Positions 1 to 6,034 of a DNA stretch of 9,358 nucleotides are shown piece by piece; position 1 is the first letter of the stretch; each line of letters opens with the position of its first letter. This DNA is from Clostridia bacterium (lineage in GTDB: Bacteria > Bacillota > Clostridia > Oscillospirales > Acutalibacteraceae). Where the stretch lies: NCBI GenBank assembly GCA_017501865.1, contig JAFVWD010000135.1, forward strand, positions 1 through 9,358, given 5' to 3'. The position numbers and the translations under genes were made by a program. A model generated the notes under the pieces. The model worked only from the letters and a program-made list of their open reading frames with translations. It did no database searches and had not been told where the DNA came from.

Positions 1-752
1 CCTGTAGGTATGTGGGTTATACGAATAGCAGATTCAGTTTTGTTAACGTGCTGACCACCTGCACCGCTTGCCCTGTAGGTATCAATCTGTAAATCAGTCG
101 GATCAATGTCAATATCGACTTCTTCAGCCTCAGGTAAAACAGCAACCGTTACAGTTGATGTATGAATTCTGCCGCCTGACTCAGTTTCAGGAACTCGCTG
201 AACTCTGTGCACACCGCTTTCAAATTTAAAACGCGAATATGCACCCTCTCCTTCAACCATAAAACTGATTTCCTTTATACCGCCTAAGCCTGTTTCATTA
301 ATATTCATAACATCGGTTTTCCAACCGCGACTTTCAGCATACATAGAATACATTCTGAAAAGCGAGGCTGCAAAAAGAGCAGCTTCATCGCCACCGGCAC
401 CACCGCGTATTTCAATAATAACGTTTTTATAGTCATTAGGGTCTTTGGGTAATAAGAGTGTTTTGAGTTCATTGTAAAGTTCTTCTTTTCTTTGCTTTGA
501 AGCCTTAAACTCTTCTTCAAGCAGTTCCTTGAACTCCTTTTCCTGTGTATTATCTGACAAAAGCTCAGAAGCCTCTTTTTCTGTTTCGTCAGCCTCTTTA
601 TATGCTCTGAAGCATTCAACAACAGGAGTCAGGTTTTTCAGCTCTCTCATAAGCTCCTTGTACTGATTCTGGTCATTTACAACCTCAGGTAAGCAAATCA
701 ACTCATTTACTTTTTCAAATCGTAATTCTACTTGTTCAAGTTTATCAAGCAT
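1..752 (-). CDS. prfA: Peptide chain release factor 1 (RF1), 3' end cut by window edge
   Basis: RF1 recognises UAA and UAG stop codons in the ribosomal A site and triggers hydrolysis of peptidyl-tRNA. The 250 complete codons visible here hold the helical N-terminal domain (to about residue 110), the IRGGAGGDEAALFA block, and GEGAYSRFKFESGVHRVQR. Next come the tripeptide anticodon P188-E189-T190 and the catalytic G232-G233-Q234 within SGAGGQHVNKTESA. A PxT tripeptide, rather than the SPF of RF2, fixes the gene as prfA. RF1 proteins are usually about 355-360 residues, so roughly 105-110 C-terminal residues lie outside the window. The ATG at 752-750 has a GGGAG ribosome binding site and overlaps the end of the DUF951 gene by 8 bases, which suggests translational coupling. 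The assignment is secure. Confidence 0.97.
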   Translation of the reverse strand, partial: MLDKLEQVELRFEKVNELICLPEVVNDQNQYKELMRELKNLTPVVECFRAYKEADETEKEASELLSDNTQEKEFKELLEEEFKASKQRKEELYNELKTLLLPKDPNDYKNVIIEIRGGAGGDEAALFAASLFRMYSMYAESRGWKTDVMNINETGLGGIKEISFMVEGEGAYSRFKFESGVHRVQRVPETESGGRIHTSTVTVAVLPEAEEVDIDIDPTDLQIDTYRASGAGGQHVNKTESAIRITHIPT

Positions 753-936
753 CGCTGTTCTCCCTAATAATTTTCTTAATATTTCTTTCTGCCTTAACAC
801 GCGGAATTAAAAATTCTCGTCCGCAATTATCACAACGAAGACGAAAATCTATTCCCGAACGTAGTACAGTGAAAATTTTAGCACCACAAGGATGAGATTT
901 TTTCATTTCTAATTTATCACCTATACGTACATCCAT
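745..936 (-). CDS. DUF951 family small protein, 63 aa
   Basis: This short basic protein begins MDVRIGDKLEMKKSHPCG, the typical opening of the DUF951 family found across Firmicutes. Its function is not established. It has an HPCG motif (C17) and a C35-x2-C38 pair, which together could bind a metal or form a small nucleic-acid-binding knuckle; that role is inference. The C-terminal part (residues 45-58, including the RNIKKII stretch) is lysine and arginine rich. I chose the ATG at 936-934 because GGAGA lies 8 bases upstream and the family starts with MDVR. A TTG 18 bases further upstream is in frame but has no ribosome binding site. The gene is first in a two-gene unit with prfA and overlaps it by 8 bases (ATGCTTGA), so the two are co-transcribed. 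Confidence 0.88.
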   Translation of the reverse strand: MDVRIGDKLEMKKSHPCGAKIFTVLRSGIDFRLRCDNCGREFLIPRVKAERNIKKIIRENSDA

Positions 937-971
937 AAATTTACATCTCCACAACCAAAATTTTTCATAAT

Positions 972-1001
972 TTGAAATATTATAGCATATCTCAACATAA
1001 A
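972..1001 (+). promoter_or_regulatory. Possible promoter of the S1-domain gene
   Basis: The 109-base divergent gap (937-1045) must also drive the plus-strand gene. The best match I see is TTGAAA (972-977), an 18-base spacer and CATAAA (996-1001). The -10 is weak, and the AT-rich context makes chance matches likely. The ribosome binding site AGGTGA at 1034-1039, 6 bases before the ATG at 1046, is clear. Confidence 0.3.
979..987 (-). promoter_or_regulatory. Extended -10 promoter for the DUF951-prfA unit
   Basis: Read on the minus strand this is TGC-TATAAT, a perfect -10 hexamer with the TGn extension. Only a weak -35 (TTTAAT, 17 bases upstream) is visible, as is common for extended -10 promoters. 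Transcription would start near 972, giving a leader of about 35 bases before the DUF951 ATG at 936. Confidence 0.7.
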
Positions 1002-1045
1002 ATTAAAGAGTAAAGATTAAAATTAATGGAAACAGGTGATAATAA

Positions 1046-1972
1046 ATGTCGTTATATTTACCGGAAGGTTTTATTATTAAATCGGAAGAAAATGTAAAAG
1101 CACTTTCAGATATGGAGCATTTTAAGGAAGCTTATCAAAAAGGAAAGGCACTCGAAGCAAGAGCAACATCTTGCGATAAGAACCACAATTTACATATCGA
1201 TTTCGGTTTTATCAAAGGAATAATTCCGCGCTCGGAATGTGCAATTGGAATAGATGAAGGCACCACCCGTGATATTGCGATTATTGCAAAAGTCAATAAA
1301 CCCGTAAAATTTATAATAACCGATATTAAAGAAATAGACGGAAACCTGACTGCAATTCTGAGCCGTAAGGTTTTGCAAAACAGATTTCTTCAGCTGAAGC
1401 TGCCTGATTTTGCAATCGGCGATATTATAAGTGCCTCTGTTACTCACCTTGAAAGCTTCGGAGTATTTTGTGACATTGGTTGCGGTATCAACGCATTGTT
1501 ACCAATTGACAACATCTCTGTTTCGCGCATTCCACACCCGAATGTAAGATTTGCAGTAGGAGATGAAATTAAAGTTATAGTAAAAAACATTGATGAAGAT
1601 AACCGAGTTACACTTTCACATAAAGAATTGCTTGGCTCCTGGGAAGAAAACGCAGAAAACTTCAGCATAGGAGAAACGGTCAGCGGTATAATAAGAAGTG
1701 TTGAAAACTATGGCATATTTATTGAATTAGCTCCGAATCTTGCAGGATTAGCAGAATACACCTCAAATGTAGAAGCAGGGCAACACGCAAGTGTTTATAT
1801 AAAGAGTATAATTCCTGAAAAAATGAAGTTCAAATTAATAATTGTTGAATCCTTTAATGCTGATTATCCGATAGAAAAGCCAAGATATTACTATGATAAA
1901 ACACATATTGATTATTTCAGGTATTCACCTGAATGCTCCGAGAGAATCATAGAAACTTTTTTTAATAATTAA
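1046..1972 (+). CDS. S1 RNA-binding domain protein (308 aa, three S1-like repeats)
   Basis: The protein is a short array of OB-fold S1 domains, which bind single-stranded RNA. A divergent first repeat covers about residues 32-108. The best repeat covers 123-194, with the typical IGDIISASVTHLESFGVF opening and the RVTLSHKELLGSW ending. A third covers 207-268 (SIGETVSGIIRSVENYGIFI). The tail at 270-308 is tyrosine-rich and has no recognised fold. Ribosomal protein S1 often has four to six repeats, so this resembles the short S1-like proteins of Clostridia. It may help mRNA reach the ribosome or act as a general RNA-binding factor; which of these is inference. Divergence from DUF951-prfA fits a translation role. 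The ATG at 1046 is set by AGGTGA 6 bases upstream. No terminator is visible after the stop, so some read-through into the next operon is possible. Confidence 0.85.
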   Translation: MSLYLPEGFIIKSEENVKALSDMEHFKEAYQKGKALEARATSCDKNHNLHIDFGFIKGIIPRSECAIGIDEGTTRDIAIIAKVNKPVKFIITDIKEIDGNLTAILSRKVLQNRFLQLKLPDFAIGDIISASVTHLESFGVFCDIGCGINALLPIDNISVSRIPHPNVRFAVGDEIKVIVKNIDEDNRVTLSHKELLGSWEENAENFSIGETVSGIIRSVENYGIFIELAPNLAGLAEYTSNVEAGQHASVYIKSIIPEKMKFKLIIVESFNADYPIEKPRYYYDKTHIDYFRYSPECSERIIETFFNN

Positions 1973-1981
1973 AATTCACTA

Positions 1982-2010
1982 TTGTAAACAAAAGCACTGT
2001 ATTGTATAAT
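1982..2010 (+). promoter_or_regulatory. Sigma-A type promoter of the AKR-GH36-esterase operon
   Basis: TTGTAA (1982-1987), a 17-base spacer and a perfect TATAAT (2005-2010) form a strong housekeeping promoter. Transcription would start near 2017, leaving a leader of about 27 bases with GAGGT at 2032-2036 before the ATG at 2044. The -10 lies inside an inverted repeat, GTATT-N7-AATAC (1999-2015), which could be a regulator site. The DNA is AT-rich, so that is only a suggestion. Confidence 0.75.
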
Positions 2011-2043
2011 AATACCATATATTATTTATGTGAGGTATTGTTT

Positions 2044-3168
2044 ATGAAATACAGTGTTTTTCCATCTATTGACGGTAAAATTTCTAAGCTCGGCTTCGGT
2101 CTTATGAGATTACCCAAACTCTATGAGGGTAAAGAGGATATCGATTATAACGAGGCAGAAAAGCTTGTAGATCTGGCATATAAATCAGGTGTTAACTATT
2201 TTGATACTGCTTATGTTTATCATAATGGTGAATCTGAAATCTTTGCAGGTAAAATTTTAAAGAAATATCCGAGAGAGTCTTATAACCTTGCTACAAAGCT
2301 CCCGGGTTGGGCTATAAAAAACCACAATAAAACTGTTGATGAATTATTTGAAGAACAACTAAAAAAATGCGATGTTGAATACTTCGATTTTTACTTACTT
2401 CATAGTGTAAATCGTGACATATGGAATACCTTCAGCTCTGTTAAAGCTTACGAAAACTTAAAAGAAAAGAAAAAAGAAGGAAAAATAAGACATTTAGGCT
2501 TCTCTTTCCACGGTGACTTTGAATTATTTAAAGAACTCATCAACGATTATGAATGGGATTTTGTTCAGTTGCAAATTAACTACTATGATTGGGAAGCTGA
2601 TAATGCAAAAGATTTTTATAAATTGCTTGAAGATAACAATATCCCGTGCATTGTTATGGAACCTGTAAGAGGCGGTTCTCTTCATAAGCTGAACGAAGAA
2701 GCAAGAGAAGTTTTTGCAAATTTATCAGATAACACCCCTGCTTCTTATGCATTAAGATTTGTTGCACAACTACCGAATGTTTTAGTTACCTTAAGCGGTA
2801 TGTCTACATATGAACAGGTTGAAGATAACATTAAAACCTTTAACGAATGCAAGCCACTCACAGAAGAAGAAAAAGAAGCAATTGAAAAAGCGAATGTTTT
2901 ATTCAGAAAGAATTTTGCTATTCCCTGCACCTCCTGTAAATATTGTGTTACAAACTGTCCTCAGGGCATAGACATTCCTACCTGCTTTGCTGCTTTTAAC
3001 GACTACAATAAAACAAGAGATTTAGACGACCTAAACCGTACATATATTACGATACCAAAAGATAGTCGCGCCCACAACTGTATAGATTGCAAGGCTTGTA
3101 TGGAACACTGTCCGCAAGAAATAAACATCCCGCGCAAGCTTTCACAAATAAATGATTTAACAAAATAA
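2044..3168 (+). CDS. Aldo/keto reductase with two C-terminal [4Fe-4S] motifs (COG1453 type)
   Basis: This 374-residue protein fuses an NADPH-type aldo/keto reductase barrel (about 1-285) to a ferredoxin-like tail (about 290-374). The full AKR catalytic tetrad is visible: D54 and Y59 in YFDTAYVYHNGESE, K85 in LATKLP, and H120 in FYLLHS. The tail carries two C-x2-C-x2-C-x3-CP motifs, at C295/298/301/305 and C346/349/352/356, each followed by a short Ile-Pro stretch. These should hold two [4Fe-4S] clusters, so electrons may pass between ferredoxin and a carbonyl or sugar substrate. The substrate is unknown. The ATG at 2044 is chosen because GAGGT lies 7 bases upstream and the promoter -10 lies inside any longer reading frame (a TTG at 2002 is rejected). 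It is the first gene of the operon; the next gene's ribosome binding site overlaps its stop codon. Confidence 0.92.
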   Translation: MKYSVFPSIDGKISKLGFGLMRLPKLYEGKEDIDYNEAEKLVDLAYKSGVNYFDTAYVYHNGESEIFAGKILKKYPRESYNLATKLPGWAIKNHNKTVDELFEEQLKKCDVEYFDFYLLHSVNRDIWNTFSSVKAYENLKEKKKEGKIRHLGFSFHGDFELFKELINDYEWDFVQLQINYYDWEADNAKDFYKLLEDNNIPCIVMEPVRGGSLHKLNEEAREVFANLSDNTPASYALRFVAQLPNVLVTLSGMSTYEQVEDNIKTFNECKPLTEEEKEAIEKANVLFRKNFAIPCTSCKYCVTNCPQGIDIPTCFAAFNDYNKTRDLDDLNRTYITIPKDSRAHNCIDCKACMEHCPQEINIPRKLSQINDLTK

Positions 3169-3180
3169 GGTGGTAAAAAT

Positions 3181-5358
3181 ATGTCAATTATATTTGATGA
3201 ACAAAACAAAGTTTTTAAGTTAGATACAAAAACCTCTACATACATTTTCGGTATTTTTACAGGTAATTATCTTGTTCACTATTATTATGGTGCTCCTATT
3301 CTGGACACAGATGTTGATAAATTAAGATACAGAAGCCATTACGCATCATTCTGTCCTGATTCACCTACTGCTAAAGAAAAGAATTTTTCTCCCGATGTTA
3401 CTCCTATGGAGTATTCAACCAGCGGTGCCGGAGATTTCAGAATTTCTGCCTTCTCTGTAAAAAATGCCAATGGTGATACCGTTACAGATTTAAGATATGT
3501 TTCACACAAAATATATAAAGGCAAAAAAGCATTAAAGGGTTTGCCTTCACTTTATCTGAATAATGATGATGAAGCTGATACACTTGAGGTTTTAACCGAG
3601 GATAAGGTTACAGGGGCAAAGGTTACTTTAATCTACACTGCATTTAAAGATTACGGAGCAATTACAAGAAGCGTAATTGTAAAAAATGATTCAGACAAGC
3701 CATTTTCAATTGAAGCTGTTCACTCTTTATGCGTTGACTTACCGTCTTCAGATTTTGAAATGATAGATTTATATGGCAAATGGGCAAAGGAGCGCTCGGT
3801 AGGAAGACACAACCTTCACACAGGTATTCAATCCATCAAGAGCAAGCGCGGTTCTTCAAGCCACAACCACAACCCTTTTACCGCTCTTATTACAAAAGGT
3901 GCTACTGAAGCTTATGGTGAGTGCTACGGCTTCAATTTAGTTTACAGCAGTAACTTTTCAATAGATGTGGAGGTTGACTCTTTCCTCCAGACAAGAGTTT
4001 TAATGGGTATTAACCCTGAAACCTTCAGTTGGGTTTTAGCACCTCAGGAGGAATTCTATTCACCTGAAGCTGTAATGGTTTACACAAACGAAGGTTTGGG
4101 TGAAATGAGCAGAATTTTCCATAAGCTTTACTCAAACAATCTTGTACGCGGTGAATGGAAGAAAAAGAAAAGACCTCTTCTTATAAACAACTGGGAAGGC
4201 ACCGGTATGGACTTTAATACTGACAAGTTAGTTTCATTTGCCCGTCACGCAAAAAATATGGGATTTGAAATGCTTGTTATGGATGATGGTTGGTTTGGTC
4301 ACAGAGATGATGACAACTCTTCCCTCGGTGATTGGTATGTAGCTGAATATAAATTACCGGGCGGTCTCTCGAACCTTATAATCCAGGTTAAAGCGATGGG
4401 GCTTAAATTTGGTATATGGTTTGAGCCTGAAATGATTTCACCTGATTCTGACATTTTCCGTGCACACCCCGATTGGCACCTCCACGTTTCAGGCAGAGAC
4501 AGCTCTATTGCAAGAAATCAGTATGTGATTGACTATTCAAGAAAAGAAGTGCGTGACTATATTTACTCACAAATGTATAAAATTCTCTCAGAGAATGATA
4601 TTGATTATGTAAAATGGGATTTCAACCGCAATCTGACTGAGGTTGCAAATGCAGATTTGCCACCTGAAAAACAAGGTGAAGTATTCCACAGATTTGTTCT
4701 TGGTACTTATGAAATAATGGACAGACTCACAACAGATTTCCCTCACCTTCTTTTAGAAAACTGCTCCGGCGGTGGTGGTAGATTTGATGCGGGTATGCTC
4801 TACTACTCTCCTCAAATCTGGACAAGTGATGACACAGACCCTATTGAAAGACTCACAATTCAATTTGGTACTTCCCTCGTATACCCTGCCTCGACTATGG
4901 GTGCTCACGTTTCTGCAAGCAGAAGAACGGGCTACGAAACAAAAACAAATGTTGCTCTTTGGGGTACATTCGGTTATGAATTAGATCCGGATAAATTATC
5001 AGAAGAAGAGATTGCAGAAATCAAAGAACAGGCAAAGCTTTACCATAAATATTACGATGTAATTCACTACGGTGACCTTTACAGACTTGAGTCACCCTTT
5101 GAAAACTACGACAGATGTGCTTGGCAGTTTGTTTCAGAGGATAAAAAAGAGGCTCTTGTTACTGTTGTGCAAATTAAAAAGGTTGTTCACGGCTTTAAAA
5201 TGCTTAAATTACAAGGTCTTAAAGCCGATGCAATTTACAAGGATGAGGCTACAGGTGAAACACACAGTGGTGCATACCTTATGAATGCAGGTCTTAACCT
5301 TTATGATATTTTAGACAACGACGGTGACTCATATCTTCTTCACTTAACTGAGGTTTAA
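3181..5358 (+). CDS. GH36 alpha-galactosidase (725 aa)
   Basis: The enzyme hydrolyses terminal alpha-galactosyl residues (raffinose-family sugars, melibiose, galactomannan fragments) with retention of configuration. An N-terminal beta-sandwich (about 1-310) is followed by the catalytic barrel (about 320-625) and a C-terminal beta domain. Visible family motifs are INNWEGT (335-341), VMDDGWFG (366-373), GIWFEPEMISPDSD (411-424), YVKWDFNRN with nucleophile D480, ENCSGGGGRFDAGMLYY (526-542), and WTSDDTD with acid/base D550. The length is normal for bacterial GH36. No signal peptide is present, so the enzyme is probably cytoplasmic and acts on imported oligosaccharides. The loop after NNWEG reads TGMDF where many family members have ATYFDF, so the active-site entrance may differ. 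The ATG is set by AAGGTGG (3167-3173), 7 bases upstream. The next gene starts 2 bases after the stop. Confidence 0.95.
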   Translation: MSIIFDEQNKVFKLDTKTSTYIFGIFTGNYLVHYYYGAPILDTDVDKLRYRSHYASFCPDSPTAKEKNFSPDVTPMEYSTSGAGDFRISAFSVKNANGDTVTDLRYVSHKIYKGKKALKGLPSLYLNNDDEADTLEVLTEDKVTGAKVTLIYTAFKDYGAITRSVIVKNDSDKPFSIEAVHSLCVDLPSSDFEMIDLYGKWAKERSVGRHNLHTGIQSIKSKRGSSSHNHNPFTALITKGATEAYGECYGFNLVYSSNFSIDVEVDSFLQTRVLMGINPETFSWVLAPQEEFYSPEAVMVYTNEGLGEMSRIFHKLYSNNLVRGEWKKKKRPLLINNWEGTGMDFNTDKLVSFARHAKNMGFEMLVMDDGWFGHRDDDNSSLGDWYVAEYKLPGGLSNLIIQVKAMGLKFGIWFEPEMISPDSDIFRAHPDWHLHVSGRDSSIARNQYVIDYSRKEVRDYIYSQMYKILSENDIDYVKWDFNRNLTEVANADLPPEKQGEVFHRFVLGTYEIMDRLTTDFPHLLLENCSGGGGRFDAGMLYYSPQIWTSDDTDPIERLTIQFGTSLVYPASTMGAHVSASRRTGYETKTNVALWGTFGYELDPDKLSEEEIAEIKEQAKLYHKYYDVIHYGDLYRLESPFENYDRCAWQFVSEDKKEALVTVVQIKKVVHGFKMLKLQGLKADAIYKDEATGETHSGAYLMNAGLNLYDILDNDGDSYLLHLTEV

Positions 5359-5360
5359 AT

Positions 5361-6005
5361 ATGATAAAAATCAGGAAAAATGATATTATTCTCTTTCAGG
5401 GTGACTCTATAACTGACGGTAACAGAGGCAGAAGCTCTGACCCGAACCACATTCACGGGCACGGTTATCAATATATATTGGCAAGTGAAATCTTAGCCGA
5501 TAATTTAGGCAAAAATATTACTGTATATAACCGTGGTGTCAGCGGTGACAGAATAGGTAATCTTTATGCACGATGGATTGAAGACTGTCTTAACTTAGAA
5601 CCTACTGTCTTAAGTATTTTAATCGGAATTAATGAATTGATTTTTGAATATGACCATAAATGCGGTTCTTCCCCTGAAAGATTTAAAAAGACATATAAGC
5701 TTTTAATAGAAGAAGTGCTTGAAAGAAATCCCAATACACAAATTATTATTATGGAGCCATTCTTCGGAAAACACCGCGAAGCAGCACCCGGGGAATATAT
5801 AAAAAACAATATAGTGTTCTATCAGAAAGCTGCAAAAGAGATTGCAGAAGAATTTAACCTTATATTTGTTCCGCTCCAGGAAATGTTTGATGAAGCAAGC
5901 AAAAGCTGTGATATTTTTGAGCTTTTATGGGACGGTGTACACCCTACTACTGCAGGGCATCAGCTTATTGCAAGGCAGTGGAAAAAATATGTATTTACTG
6001 AATAA
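5361..6005 (+). CDS. SGNH/GDSL hydrolase, probable intracellular carbohydrate esterase (214 aa)
   Basis: All four SGNH blocks are present: nucleophile S16 in LFQGDSITDG, oxyanion residues G59 in NRGVSGDR and N91 in LIGINE, and the D191-x2-H194 pair in WDGVHPTTAGH. The protein is compact and has neither a signal peptide nor a membrane segment. Family members of this size remove acetyl or other acyl groups from sugars, lipids or small esters. Given the operon partner, a GH36 alpha-galactosidase, deacetylation of imported galactose-containing oligosaccharides is the most economical idea; this is inference and the substrate cannot be read from the sequence. The ATG lies 2 bases after the GH36 stop, and its ribosome binding site (TGAGGT, 5349-5354) lies inside the end of that gene, so translation is coupled. 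It is the last gene of the operon and runs into a terminator. Confidence 0.9.
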   Translation: MIKIRKNDIILFQGDSITDGNRGRSSDPNHIHGHGYQYILASEILADNLGKNITVYNRGVSGDRIGNLYARWIEDCLNLEPTVLSILIGINELIFEYDHKCGSSPERFKKTYKLLIEEVLERNPNTQIIIMEPFFGKHREAAPGEYIKNNIVFYQKAAKEIAEEFNLIFVPLQEMFDEASKSCDIFELLWDGVHPTTAGHQLIARQWKKYVFTE

Positions 6006-6034
6006 AAAACACAGGCTTATGCCTGTGTTTTTTA
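6003..6034. terminator. Bidirectional rho-independent terminator between convergent genes
   Basis: Bases 6004-6016 (A6-CACAGGC) pair perfectly with 6021-6033 (GCCTGTG-T6) around a TTAT loop, giving an A-tract, a GC-rich stem and a T-tract on both strands. Adding T6003 and A6034 extends the palindrome to 14 pairs. The outermost triplets are the TAA stop of the esterase gene and, on the other strand, the TAA stop of the M56 gene. It should end transcription from both sides. Confidence 0.93.

Noticed and set aside
305..622. Open frame of 105 codons on the minus strand.
   Set aside because: It lies wholly inside prfA on the same strand in another frame, with no ribosome binding site and a composition unlike a real protein.
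1983..1996. Possible CcpA (cre) site overlapping the -35 of the sugar operon.
   Set aside because: It matches most outer positions of the cre consensus but lacks the central CG, and the region is so AT-rich that such a match is expected by chance.
2002..2043. Upstream TTG start adding 14 residues to the aldo/keto reductase.
   Set aside because: The added codons cover the promoter -10 and the predicted start of transcription, so they cannot be in the mRNA from that promoter; the ATG at 2044 has a proper ribosome binding site.
4772..4984. Plus-strand open frame of 70 codons inside the alpha-galactosidase gene.
   Set aside because: It is an out-of-frame shadow of a region carrying conserved GH36 motifs, without its own start signals.
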